A stretch of 42,649 bases of DNA. Origin: a bacterium. GTDB taxonomy: Bacteria; RBG-13-66-14. The translations under genes were made by a program, and so were the position numbers. Below the pieces are notes generated by a model, which was not told the origin of the DNA, made no database searches, and saw nothing but the letters and a program-made list of their open reading frames with translations. Location: positions 1 to 42,649 of the forward strand of contig DATKYS010000079.1 in the NCBI GenBank assembly GCA_035528375.1. Direction: 5' to 3'. Below, one piece after another: positions 23,435 through 31,757 of this stretch. Position 1 is the first letter of the stretch. Each line of letters begins with the position of its first letter.

Positions 23435-24367
23435 ATGGCGGCCATGTCGAAGGACCGCGGTCCGGCGCTTCTGGTGATGTTCGGTGTGGTGCTGGTCTGG
23501 AGCGGGGCCTTCGCCGCGCTGAAGTTCGGCCTCTCGACCCTCTCGCCCGGCGCGGCGGTCCTGCTGCGCTTTCTCCCGGTGTGGCTCGTCTGCGGCGTGT
23601 ACCTCGTCCACCGTCGGCGGGAGTTCGCGAAACTTTTAAAGGGACACCCGTGGAAAATAGCGGGTGCCGGCCTCCTGGGAGTCGCCGGTTATCACCTCTT
23701 CCTGACCTTCGGGCTCGCCGGGGTCACCTCGGCGGCGTCGTCCTTGATCGTCGCCTGCGGTTCCCTCTTCACCTATCTTTTCAGCGTGCTGGCCCGGACG
23801 GAGCGTCCGCGTCTCGTCCGGTTCGCCGGCATCGCCGTGGCCCTGGGCGGCCTCTTCGTCGTTCTGCGGTACGGGTCGGGGGCGGGATTTAAACTGGAGT
23901 ACCTGTGGTACGCCCTCGTCGTCTTCGGCGCGCCGCTCGCTTGGTCCGGCTACACCGTGGTCTCCAAGAAAATTATGAACGCGGGCTGCGACATCCGGCT
24001 CCTGACCGCGGCCACTTTTTTCCTGGGCGGCCTGCCGGCGTTCTTTTTCATTGACCGGACCTTCTTCGAGGCCTTCGCCTCACCCGGGACGCTCCTTTTA
24101 ATCGGCGGCTACCTCGGGCTGGTCGCCTCCCTGGCGGGGTATTTCGCGTGGAACTGGGCGCTCTCGCGTTCCGACCCGAGCCAGGTCGCGGCGTTCATCG
24201 TCCTCATCCCCGTCCTGGCCCACCTGTGGGGGTACGTCTTCCTCGGCGAACTGTTGACGTGGCTGGCGGCGGTGGGGGGCGTCCTGGTGCTGGCCGGGGT
24301 TTTAATCGTAAACGTGGCAGGCAGGAATAAACTGTCGGAGCCCGGCCTTACGGGGCGCTCTCCGTGA
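23435..24367 (+). CDS. DMT superfamily (EamA) transporter
   Basis: The 310-residue protein has ten predicted membrane helices in two EamA repeats. The second repeat starts near LEYLWYALVVFGAPLAWSGY, and the conserved S-R-S/D-P-S-Q-V-A-A-F segment precedes the last two helices. It is probably an inner-membrane metabolite exporter, substrate unknown. The start is uncertain: ATG 23435 and ATG 23444 are both in frame, and neither has a clear Shine-Dalgarno site. It diverges from the other EamA gene by 44 bp, so their control regions must overlap. Its 3' end overlaps the convergent downstream gene by 20 bp. Confidence 0.9.
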   Translation: MAAMSKDRGPALLVMFGVVLVWSGAFAALKFGLSTLSPGAAVLLRFLPVWLVCGVYLVHRRREFAKLLKGHPWKIAGAGLLGVAGYHLFLTFGLAGVTSAASSLIVACGSLFTYLFSVLARTERPRLVRFAGIAVALGGLFVVLRYGSGAGFKLEYLWYALVVFGAPLAWSGYTVVSKKIMNAGCDIRLLTAATFFLGGLPAFFFIDRTFFEAFASPGTLLLIGGYLGLVASLAGYFAWNWALSRSDPSQVAAFIVLIPVLAHLWGYVFLGELLTWLAAVGGVLVLAGVLIVNVAGRNKLSEPGLTGRSP

Positions 24368-25493
24368 ATGGGATGGAAATGCCCCGGCGGTCGAGCTCTT
24401 CGAGGAGCTCGGCGGCGGGGACGGCCCGCTCCGGGGGCAGGGCGCCGCGCTCCGTAATCCGGCCGTCGGCCAGCATCCGCGCCGTGACCGACACCGGAAA
24501 ACCGGTGCAGCGCATCATCGCCGTGAGCCCCGTATCCTCGTCGGCGTAGTCCAAGAGGCGGCAGGAGATTGTCAGCGGTTTACCATCCCTCTCGCCGGTG
24601 AACTCGCCGTGGAGGACCACCAGGTCCCGCCCCTCACCCGCCAGGTTTTCGAAGAGTTTTTCCAGGAGACGGCGCGGCCTAACCCTCCTCCCGTCCACCT
24701 CCACCTCGTCCTCACCGTCCAGGCCCAGCTCGAAGAGCGCGCGCACCAGCCGGGCGTGCCCCGGGTAGCGCAGCGTCTTGTACTCCAGGGAGCGGACCTT
24801 TCCGGTGAAGGTTTGTGGCAGGGTGCTGGAGCCGCCCGAGGTGTGGAAGGCTTCCAACTCGCCCAGCTCGGGGTCGTGGACCGTCTCGACCTCGGTCAGG
24901 GGCGCCACGGTGACGACCTTCCCCTCACGCAGGACCCGGCAGGGCTCCCGGTACTCGTTTACCAGCCCCTCGGCGGAGAAGACCAGCTCGTAGTTCCACT
25001 CGCCGCGCTTGGTTTGCGGCAGGCCGCCCACGCGGAGGCGGACGGTATCCAGGCGGTCGGTGAGTTCCGCGGCGCGCCGCGCGAGGACGTTGACCAGACC
25101 CGGCGCGAGACCCATGTCGGGGATGATCGTCACTCCTCGCTTTTTCGCCTCGCCGTCCAGCTCTAGTTGCCGGGCGACGACGTCCGAGTTGCCTCCCATG
25201 TCCACGAAGTGGGTGCACGCGGAGATGGCCGCCAGCGACAGGCCGAGGTTCAGCCGGTAGCTCGAGGCCGAGACCAGCGCGTCGCAGCCGTCAATCCAGC
25301 GCGCGACGGCCCTCTCGTCGGTCGCGTCCAGGCGACTGGTCCGCACCCGGTCATTGTCGAGCCGTCCGGCAAGGGCGTCGAGGCGCTTCTCGTCGGCGTC
25401 GGCCAGGCGCAGCTCCTCGAGCTCGGAGCTCCGCAGAAGGTCGTGGGCCACGGCCCGACCCATGAGGCCGGCTCCTAAAAGGGCGATTCGCAT
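24348..25493 (-). CDS. Saccharopine dehydrogenase family protein
   Basis: This 381-residue NAD(P)-dependent protein has an N-terminal Rossmann motif GAGLMG (residues 7-12) and an Asp at the end of strand 2. A central dimerisation/catalytic domain includes DMGGNSDV and DMGLAPGLVNVLA. This pattern is that of the saccharopine/carboxynorspermidine/lysine-type dehydrogenases. Members act in lysine and polyamine metabolism or on unknown imino acids; I cannot pick a substrate. GGGAGAG precedes the ATG. It converges on the EamA gene with a 20-bp overlap and has no obvious operon partner. Confidence 0.88.
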   Translation of the reverse strand: MRIALLGAGLMGRAVAHDLLRSSELEELRLADADEKRLDALAGRLDNDRVRTSRLDATDERAVARWIDGCDALVSASSYRLNLGLSLAAISACTHFVDMGGNSDVVARQLELDGEAKKRGVTIIPDMGLAPGLVNVLARRAAELTDRLDTVRLRVGGLPQTKRGEWNYELVFSAEGLVNEYREPCRVLREGKVVTVAPLTEVETVHDPELGELEAFHTSGGSSTLPQTFTGKVRSLEYKTLRYPGHARLVRALFELGLDGEDEVEVDGRRVRPRRLLEKLFENLAGEGRDLVVLHGEFTGERDGKPLTISCRLLDYADEDTGLTAMMRCTGFPVSVTARMLADGRITERGALPPERAVPAAELLEELDRRGISIPFTESAP

Positions 25494-25570
25494 GGGCTCT
25501 CCCAGGCGGCACAGCCGCTTCTGCTATGAGTTGCGTCGGAGCCGCTATTCTACCATCGGTGGCGAATTAC

Positions 25571-25591
25571 AAAAAGGGGCCCGCGGGCCCC
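25571..25591 (-). terminator. Intrinsic terminator of the small secreted-protein gene
   Basis: A 16-bp perfect palindrome GGGGCCCGCGGGCCCC (25576-25591) is followed on the minus strand by five T. It lies 16 bp after the stop of the gene at 25608-26057. Confidence 0.75.
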
Positions 25592-25607
25592 TCGTCGCGC
25601 ATGTAAA

Positions 25608-26057
25608 CTAGTAGTCGAACCCGCCCGCGTCGCCGTATGGCTTGTCGCCAGCCGAGCCGTTCATCTCGGCGATGGCGCGCCGTATTTCTCCCGAATCCAG
25701 CCGCATCATCTCCAGCGTCGCCTCGTAGGAATTGGGGTCCGACTCCCCTCCACCGAAATCGTCGGAACCGCCCGTCTCGACCACCACCCCGCTCACGTCC
25801 ACGTACCCGACCTCGCAGAGCCGGTCGGCGGCCTGGTCGTAGATGTAGTAAATCCCCATGTTCGGCTCGTAGGCCCAGACCGCGTCCGCGTTCGGGTCGT
25901 AGATGAAGAAGACCCGGTGGGCATCGTCCCAGGAGATGTAGAGCCCCAGCGCGGCGTCCCAATACCAGTTGGTCGTGTCAACCCCGGCCAGGGCGCCCGA
26001 GAACCCCAGGGCTAGAATCAGTGCGCCGCAAAGCGCCACGAAGAAGGCCCGGCTCAT
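25608..26057 (-). CDS. Small hypothetical secreted protein, Tyr/Trp/Asp-rich
   Basis: The 149-residue protein has a signal peptide ending near residue 24 (GFSGALA). The mature part has about three aromatic repeats of one pattern: YWDAALGLYISWDDAHRVFF, IYDPNADAVWAYEPNMGIYY, IYDQAADRLCEV. The C terminus is acidic and Gly-rich. The repeats suggest short beta-hairpins, as in small surface or envelope proteins, but I do not recognise a family. GAGGTGG precedes the start. It lies 39 bp downstream of the ABC ATPase gene on the same strand and could share its transcript. It has its own terminator. Confidence 0.65.
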   Translation of the reverse strand: MSRAFFVALCGALILALGFSGALAGVDTTNWYWDAALGLYISWDDAHRVFFIYDPNADAVWAYEPNMGIYYIYDQAADRLCEVGYVDVSGVVVETGGSDDFGGGESDPNSYEATLEMMRLDSGEIRRAIAEMNGSAGDKPYGDAGGFDY

Positions 26058-26096
26058 CGTCCACCTCTGCGTCTGTCGGCGGTTTTCGGTGTTCGT

Positions 26097-26882
26097 TCAC
26101 AGTAGTATCTGCGGTTTCCCATCCACGGGGTGCCGGACGACGGTCAGCTCCGCGCCGTACACCTCGCGCAGGAGTTTTGGCCGGACCACCTCTTCCGGCC
26201 TCCCCTCGGCGATGATCCCCCCGCCGGAGAGAATCGCCATCCGGTCGGCGTACCGGGCAGCCAGGTTCAGGTCGTGGGTCACCATGAGGATCCCCCGGCC
26301 CTCGGCGGTGAGCTCCTTCAAGAGTTTTAAGAGATAGGCCAGCGACGATGGGTCCAGGTGGTTAGTCGGCTCGTCGAGGAGCATGAGCCGGGCGCCCTGG
26401 GCCAGGGCCTGGGCCAGAAAGACCCTCTGACGCTCCCCGCCCGAGAGCTCGCCGGCCGACCGCTCGGCCAACCGCCCGATGTCGCAGCGGCGCAGCGCGT
26501 CGTCGGCGGCGGACTCATCACCGGGAGAGTAAGTCCCGAAGCCCGTGAGGTTACCGTACCGCCCCAGAAGGACCACCTGACGGACCGTGTACCCCGGCGC
26601 ATTCGGGAGTTCCTGGGGCAGCCAGGCCACGGTCCTCGCCCTCTCGACCGCGCTCAGGGAATTCAAGCGGCGGCCGGCCAGGGTCACTTCCCCGGCCTGC
26701 GCCGGTAAATAACCGGTGGCGACCGCCAGAAGGGTGGACTTGCCGGAGCCGTTGGGGCCGACCAGCGCCGCGAATTCGCCCGCGCCCACCGAGAGGTTCA
26801 CCCCGCAAAGAACGGGTTGCGAGGCCGAGTACCCGGCAATGACCCCGCTGAGGCGAAGAAGGTTTTTGTCATCGTTGGTCAT
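26097..26882 (-). CDS. ABC transporter ATP-binding protein, FecE/BtuD-like
   Basis: The 261-residue ATPase has Walker A GPNGSGKS (about 43-50), Q-loop WLPQE, signature LSGGE (about 144-148), Walker B LMLLDEP and switch His in VTHDLN. The pattern matches the ATPase subunits of iron-siderophore, haem or cobalamin importers. No permease or binding-protein gene is adjacent, so its partners are elsewhere. Upstream, 26883-27007 holds only a degenerate piece of the family 1 repeat. Downstream lies the small secreted-protein gene on the same strand. Confidence 0.92.
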   Translation of the reverse strand: MTNDDKNLLRLSGVIAGYSASQPVLCGVNLSVGAGEFAALVGPNGSGKSTLLAVATGYLPAQAGEVTLAGRRLNSLSAVERARTVAWLPQELPNAPGYTVRQVVLLGRYGNLTGFGTYSPGDESAADDALRRCDIGRLAERSAGELSGGERQRVFLAQALAQGARLMLLDEPTNHLDPSSLAYLLKLLKELTAEGRGILMVTHDLNLAARYADRMAILSGGGIIAEGRPEEVVRPKLLREVYGAELTVVRHPVDGKPQILL

Positions 26883-27007
26883 CGTCGTCCGGAGTGTTTC
26901 GGAAATTCATTTGAACCGAGGCGTGATTCGTTGCGTTCAACCGCAGGGGGCTGGTGTCCACACCCACCCGCGCACCGGGCTGCCGCGGGTACGCGACGCC
27001 GCATACT

Positions 27008-28834
27008 TTAGAAAATGTGCCCGATGGCCAGGTGGAGCTCCCAGTTGTCGGAGGTGTCCTTATAATCCTGCGGCGCGAGAGGCGAGATGATGCTGTTATT
27101 CCCCGGAGCCACGACGAAGCCCACGTCCAGCCGGACGGGGCCGATGGGGGTGACGTAGCGCACCCCGGCGCCGACCCCCACGGCGAGGTCGGCCGGGTCC
27201 ATATCGGAAATTTTCCACCACACCATTCCCGTGTCCGCGAAGAAGCCGAGGGAGAAAGCGCTGTCCGGGATGTCCACCCGCAGCTCCGCGTTGCCCACCA
27301 GTGAGGCGACGCCGCCCAGGCTCACGCCCCGGGCGTTGCGGGGGCCCAGGCTGCGTTCGGGGAACCCACGGACGGAGTAGGCGCCACCGGCGTAGAACCG
27401 CTCGTAAACGGGCAGCGTCCGCGTGTCGTGGTGGAGGGCGGCCAGGCCGATGTAGCCGCGCAGGGCGAGGCTGACATGGTCGCCGAGGGGGATGTGGCCG
27501 GACAGGTCCGCGGTGAGCTTGTAGAAGTCGTTGTCGCCGCCCAGGGGGCCGCCGGCGTACTCGCCGTAGGGGAGGAGGTACACGCCGGAGCGGGGGTTGA
27601 AGGGGTTGTCGCGGGTGTCTATCCCGACGCGGGCGAAGAGGGCGCTGGTGTTCGAGTAGCCCTCCTCCTGGGGCAGGTCCGGGATGTCGTACTCCCAGAG
27701 GTTGACCCGTTCGAAGCGCAGCCCCAGGGCGCCGGTGAGCCAGTCGTAGAAACGCTGCTCCAGGGACAGGTCGCCGCCGAAGGAGTCCGCGCTGAAGCCG
27801 GTCCTCTGCTCGCGCCCGAAGTACACCCGCATCCTCCCCGAAAGCCCCCGCACCGACATGAGCCACGGCTCGCGGTAGACGGCCTGGTACAGCTCCTCCT
27901 CGAATTTACTGGTCTTGAAGGCGTAAACGAAGTCGGCCCCCACCTCCAGGTGCTGGAGGTTGCCCCAGAGGTTGTCGTCGCCCCAGGACACCTTGAAGCG
28001 CAGCCCGGACCCCGTGCTCTCCGAGTAGGTGTACCCGAGCTCGAAACCGACCCAGTTAGTCTTGTCGGGCTCCAATTCGAAGAGGATGCGGACCTCTGGT
28101 GACCGTTCGCTCTCGCCGACGATGGCGTAGCCGACGTTGGTAAAAATGCCGGTCGAATAGATGTTACGCTGGCTGGCGAAGACTTCCGAGGCCTTGAAGT
28201 ATTCCCCCTCGCGGATGACTATCTCGCGCCGGATGACCCGCTCGATGATCGGCTCGTAGCCCTCGATGTCCACCCCGACCACCCTCACACGGGGCCCTTC
28301 GTCCACGGTCACCGTCAACCGGGCCCGGCGCTCCCCCCGCTCCTGCTCGACCTCGATGTTCGCGTAGAGGTAGCCGTGCTCGGCGAAGAGGCGTATCAGG
28401 TTCAGGCGGACGGCGTCGGAGTAGGTCAGGGTCCACACGTCGCCCGGCTCGAACCCAATCGCGGCCGAGATTTCCGCCTCGTCCACCAGCCCGGCGTGGA
28501 GGACGTCCACCGACTCAACCAACGTGGGCGGCCCCTCGTCTATGTCAACGTAGACCACGGTTCCGCCGCGCAGGCCGTACCGGCGGACGATTTGGGTTTC
28601 GATGTGGATTCCGGTGAAACCGTTTTCGCGGTACAGGTCCAGCAGGCTCTGCCGTCCGCGTTCCACCCGGCGCTCCGAGACGTACTGCTCCTCGCGCACG
28701 CCGAAAACCATTCCGAGGGTCTCCTGGGAGAGGTAGGCGTTCCCCCGGAAGGCGACCCGTACTATCTCGTCGTCCTCCGCCGCCCGGACGAGGGCGCTCG
28801 CGGCCAATAAGATAAGTGCTGCGCGTCGGAGCAT
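27008..28834 (-). CDS. Omp85-family outer-membrane protein, TamA-like (three POTRA domains)
   Basis: The 608-residue protein has a signal peptide (1-18), three POTRA domains (about 22-105, 106-180, 181-255) and a C-terminal 16-strand-type barrel. The barrel carries the lid motif VRGF (in YSVRGFPERSLG) and ends in Phe, as outer-membrane proteins do. Omp85 proteins insert or translocate proteins at the outer membrane. The three POTRAs and length fit TamA or a BamA paralogue better than five-POTRA BamA. The ATG lies 3 bp after the stop of the upstream gene, with little ribosome site of its own, so it is probably translated by coupling. The pair forms an operon. Confidence 0.92.
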   Translation of the reverse strand: MLRRAALILLAASALVRAAEDDEIVRVAFRGNAYLSQETLGMVFGVREEQYVSERRVERGRQSLLDLYRENGFTGIHIETQIVRRYGLRGGTVVYVDIDEGPPTLVESVDVLHAGLVDEAEISAAIGFEPGDVWTLTYSDAVRLNLIRLFAEHGYLYANIEVEQERGERRARLTVTVDEGPRVRVVGVDIEGYEPIIERVIRREIVIREGEYFKASEVFASQRNIYSTGIFTNVGYAIVGESERSPEVRILFELEPDKTNWVGFELGYTYSESTGSGLRFKVSWGDDNLWGNLQHLEVGADFVYAFKTSKFEEELYQAVYREPWLMSVRGLSGRMRVYFGREQRTGFSADSFGGDLSLEQRFYDWLTGALGLRFERVNLWEYDIPDLPQEEGYSNTSALFARVGIDTRDNPFNPRSGVYLLPYGEYAGGPLGGDNDFYKLTADLSGHIPLGDHVSLALRGYIGLAALHHDTRTLPVYERFYAGGAYSVRGFPERSLGPRNARGVSLGGVASLVGNAELRVDIPDSAFSLGFFADTGMVWWKISDMDPADLAVGVGAGVRYVTPIGPVRLDVGFVVAPGNNSIISPLAPQDYKDTSDNWELHLAIGHIF

Positions 28835-28837
28835 TTT

Positions 28838-31390
28838 CTAAAACCCGATGCGGGCGTCGAAGTCCCAACGAAAGGCCCAGGGCGGACCGCCCGGCTCGGC
28901 CTCGTCTGTATAGGGCGCGCTCACCCAGAGCGGGAAGTTGAACTCCACGTAGATTGCGTCGCCCACGCGGAAACGGAGCATCGGACCGAAGGACGACCGC
29001 CAGAGCGTCTGTTCATCGAAGAGTGTCCGCAGTCCGTCGGCCACGGCCCCGCGGTCGAAGAAAACGCCGAATTCTATCCCGAGGATGACCGGCGTGTAGA
29101 GCTCGGCGCCCACGACGGCCATGTCGTCCGTGAAGAGGTCCAGGTCGTTGTAGCCCCGAATTTCGCCCGTATGGGGCAGCCGGATGAGGTCGTACTCGAA
29201 GGAGACGTCGTCCTCGGTGAGCTCGAACCGGCGCTGGTCCGGCGCGCGACCCTCGATGTGCCCGAACGCGCCCCGGAAGGCCGTCCACAGACAGGGGGCC
29301 ATGCGCAGGTCCTCCTGCGCCCGGAGATAAAAGCGGCCGTAATCGAAGGGAGGATGTTCGGGGTTCAGGCGGGGCAGGGGGTCCAGGGCGTACTCGACGC
29401 CGAGGTGAAGCTGCGGCCCGCCCAGGGCGCCGCGGTCGTTCAGATTGAAAGAGGCGTAGACGGAGAGCTGTCGCCCGTCCTCGCCCTTTAAACGCAAGGC
29501 CCGGTCGCCGTGGTCCCAGCTACGCAGGCGGCAGTAATTCACCCCCAGGATGAACTCGAGCTCGGGAACGTGGGACAGGCGCGGCCGAATCGGTATGGTG
29601 AACTGCAGCGAGCCGCCCTGCTCGTCCTTGCGGGAGTAACCCGCCGTTCCGAGGCGCAATCCCGGGTACCAGTCGTCCAGGCGCGTGGTGAACTGGGCCA
29701 AGAGGTTCCAGTCACCATGCTCGAGGTTGCAGGTGGCGGAGAGGAGCAGGTCGTCGTCCCCCCAGATTTCCATGGGCAGGAGGTGGACCCCCTCGCGACC
29801 CCAGAGCGCGGCCCCCAGCCGCCAGGTGTCGTCGTAATCGGGCCAGGGGAAGGGCACGAGGAAGAGGGTCCAGGCCTCGGGATCCAGGGCGTCGGGCAGG
29901 ATGCGAAATTCGAAGGCCGGCTCCTCGATCTCCCGCGGGGTGAGGGTGGTTTCAAATGAGCCGGTCGGCGCTTCGAGGCCGAGCTTCCCCGCCAGCTCCA
30001 CGGCCGGGGCGTGACCGGCGACTTCGGCGAGGGATTCCAGAAGGAGGTCCTGTGTCGCCCGCCCCGTTTCGGCTTTTTCGAGGTAAGCCGCGACCGCCTC
30101 GCGCAGGACTCCGGTGTCCCAGCGTCGGGACCAGCGGATGAGTGCCTGCGCGGTCTTCTGCCGGACGGCGGCGTCGTAGGTCTCCGGCTGGTCGAAGGCG
30201 TCCGCCGCGGCTGATGGAGAACGGTCGCGCCCCGATTGCTTCAAATCCTCGATAAACGTGCGCGACAGCCACTCCTGCTCGACGCCGAGCACCGCCGCGG
30301 GCAACAGGTCCCGCCCCTCGCCGAAGACGCTCGTCAACGCCTCGCGGGCCGCCCAGTGGGCCAGGCCGTCCACCAGGAAGGGGTCGTCGTAGCCGTCCAC
30401 CTCCCGACCGGTCCGGAACCACCGTCCGGCCATCTGCCGGGCGTAGGCCAGCTCGGGGAGGCGCACGAGTGGGTAGCTCGGTACGTCGCCAAGAAGGACC
30501 AGGCCGTCGTAGAACTCGTCGCCGGATAGGGGTACGTCGGCCGCGACGACGACGAGTCCCCCCTCGGGGGGACCGAACCAGTCGGAAAAACGGTCGAAAA
30601 CCTCACGGGCGAAGTGGAGGTGCGCCTCCCCGCTCTCGTCCTCAGCCGTATCCGCCAGCTCCACGGCCAGGCCGCCCCAGACCTCCTCGATGACCGCGCC
30701 CCCTTTGACGAGAACGATGTCCGCCCCTCGGCAGCCCTTCCTCTCTATCGAATAAACGCCGTCCTCGTCAATGACGGCCGGACCGAGCAGAACCCACCCC
30801 GGACCGACGGCAAGGCTGACCGCGTAGTCCGCCGCCCGGGCGGGGAAGACGCCCCAGGGCAGCTCCCGCGCGTCCAGGTATTTACCGTCCCCGTCCACGG
30901 GCCAGGGCTGGGGGTGCCAGCCGGAGAGGACGACGAGATTATCCGCCGCGCCCCAGAGGTGGCGGAAGGTGGGGACGTGCGTGGTAAAGTCGAGGGAGAC
31001 TTCCAGCGGGCCATCCGGCACGGGGCCGACGGTCAGCCGGACGCCCTCGACGCGGAAATCGTCCGCTTCCTCTCCATTGATGGAGAGCCGCGTGACATCC
31101 ATCCACCCGTCGAAGGAATAGGCGCCGCGGTTATTGTCGGAAAAAAGGCCCATTTCCTCCACCGGGCCGGTGAAGGACGGGTCGCGGTCGCGGTCGGCGG
31201 GAAGGTAGAGCAAAAGTTCGTCCCCGACCGCCTCTTCGAGGGCCATCGTCAGCGTGCCGTTTATCGAATCGCCCTCGATCGCGGCGTCAATCACGACCGT
31301 CGGCCCCGCGGCGGCGCCGGAAGCGAAAAAAAGCGCGATGGGGACGGCGAGCCGCACTGAAAACTCCCAAAACCTTGACAGATGCGCCAA
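28838..31390 (-). CDS. Degenerate M1-peptidase-like domain fused to an Omp85-like barrel
   Basis: The 850-residue protein has a signal peptide (to about 28). Residues 30-480 follow the M1 aminopeptidase plan: a beta-rich N domain (VLSGWHPQPW, as in G-W-Y-P), DEFYDGLVLLGD at the substrate-motif position, then the helix where HExxH belongs. That helix reads LAYARQMAGRWF (314-325), so HExxH is LAYAR, and the third ligand Glu is Asp341 in LVDGLAHWAA. Zinc catalysis is therefore unlikely. Residues from about 495 form a beta-barrel with the Omp85 lid-type motif IRGY (744-747), FFDRG, and a C-terminal Phe. The M1-like part should lie in the periplasm. It is the first gene of an operon with the TamA-like gene. 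Function unknown. Confidence 0.75.
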   Translation of the reverse strand: MAHLSRFWEFSVRLAVPIALFFASGAAAGPTVVIDAAIEGDSINGTLTMALEEAVGDELLLYLPADRDRDPSFTGPVEEMGLFSDNNRGAYSFDGWMDVTRLSINGEEADDFRVEGVRLTVGPVPDGPLEVSLDFTTHVPTFRHLWGAADNLVVLSGWHPQPWPVDGDGKYLDARELPWGVFPARAADYAVSLAVGPGWVLLGPAVIDEDGVYSIERKGCRGADIVLVKGGAVIEEVWGGLAVELADTAEDESGEAHLHFAREVFDRFSDWFGPPEGGLVVVAADVPLSGDEFYDGLVLLGDVPSYPLVRLPELAYARQMAGRWFRTGREVDGYDDPFLVDGLAHWAAREALTSVFGEGRDLLPAAVLGVEQEWLSRTFIEDLKQSGRDRSPSAAADAFDQPETYDAAVRQKTAQALIRWSRRWDTGVLREAVAAYLEKAETGRATQDLLLESLAEVAGHAPAVELAGKLGLEAPTGSFETTLTPREIEEPAFEFRILPDALDPEAWTLFLVPFPWPDYDDTWRLGAALWGREGVHLLPMEIWGDDDLLLSATCNLEHGDWNLLAQFTTRLDDWYPGLRLGTAGYSRKDEQGGSLQFTIPIRPRLSHVPELEFILGVNYCRLRSWDHGDRALRLKGEDGRQLSVYASFNLNDRGALGGPQLHLGVEYALDPLPRLNPEHPPFDYGRFYLRAQEDLRMAPCLWTAFRGAFGHIEGRAPDQRRFELTEDDVSFEYDLIRLPHTGEIRGYNDLDLFTDDMAVVGAELYTPVILGIEFGVFFDRGAVADGLRTLFDEQTLWRSSFGPMLRFRVGDAIYVEFNFPLWVSAPYTDEAEPGGPPWAFRWDFDARIGF

Positions 31391-31403
31391 AATCGCCTAT
31401 ATT
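31375..31403 (+). promoter_or_regulatory. Strong sigma-70 promoter upstream of the small membrane protein and thrS
   Basis: TTGACA (31375-31380), a 17-nt spacer and TATATT (31398-31403) predict a start near 31410. It is the same pair of boxes as in the leuS promoter. The -35 overlaps the first codons of the divergent minus-strand gene. Confidence 0.8.
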
Positions 31404-31445
31404 CTACCACACTTGCTTGCGGAAGGCGTCCGCAGGAGGTTCGAG

Positions 31446-31628
31446 GTGGCCTGGGGATTCCTGGGAGTGGCGGTTCTTGGCCTGGCCCTGCTGGTCGGCG
31501 GTTTCTGGCGCGCTCAAGTTACCGAGCGTCGCTGGGTGCGCGTCGTCGGCCCGCCCGTTGCCGTGTTGGGCCTGATCGTCTTCTTCCTGGGTGTCCTCGT
31601 AACCACCGTGCCGGGCTTCTTCGGCTAG
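31446..31628 (+). CDS. Small two-helix membrane protein upstream of thrS
   Basis: The 60-residue protein starts at GTG 31446 with an excellent AGGAGG at 31434-31439. It consists of two hydrophobic segments (about 3-20 and 34-55) joined by a basic loop (RAQVTERRWVR). It ends V-T-T-V-P-G-F-F-G, with adjacent Thr codons ACC ACC at 31602-31607, 18 bases before the stop. It is alone between a strong promoter and an intrinsic terminator 81 bp beyond its stop, followed by thrS. It may be an ordinary small membrane protein, or its translation may feed into control of thrS; the evidence for the latter is weak. No family is recognised. Confidence 0.6.
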   Translation: MAWGFLGVAVLGLALLVGGFWRAQVTERRWVRVVGPPVAVLGLIVFFLGVLVTTVPGFFG

Positions 31629-31708
31629 GTGGGCCGGCTGGGAGGTTAGTTTGGTTGGGGCCTGAGGGTATCTCGACTGTGAAACAAGCTTCCGATTGAA
31701 CCGGCCCG

Positions 31709-31739
31709 CCGCGAAACTTCCTCTCGTCGCGGTTTTTTT
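31709..31739 (+). terminator. Intrinsic terminator just before thrS
   Basis: CCGCGA (31709-31714) pairs with TCGCGG (31727-31732), followed by seven T (31733-31739). It ends 18 bp before the thrS start codon, so it may act as an attenuator. GGTGGGCCGG at about 31629-31638 could pair with CCGGCCCGCC (31701-31710) and take away the first two bases of the stem. Confidence 0.7.
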
Positions 31740-31757
31740 AAGGCTTAAGGAGTTGAC

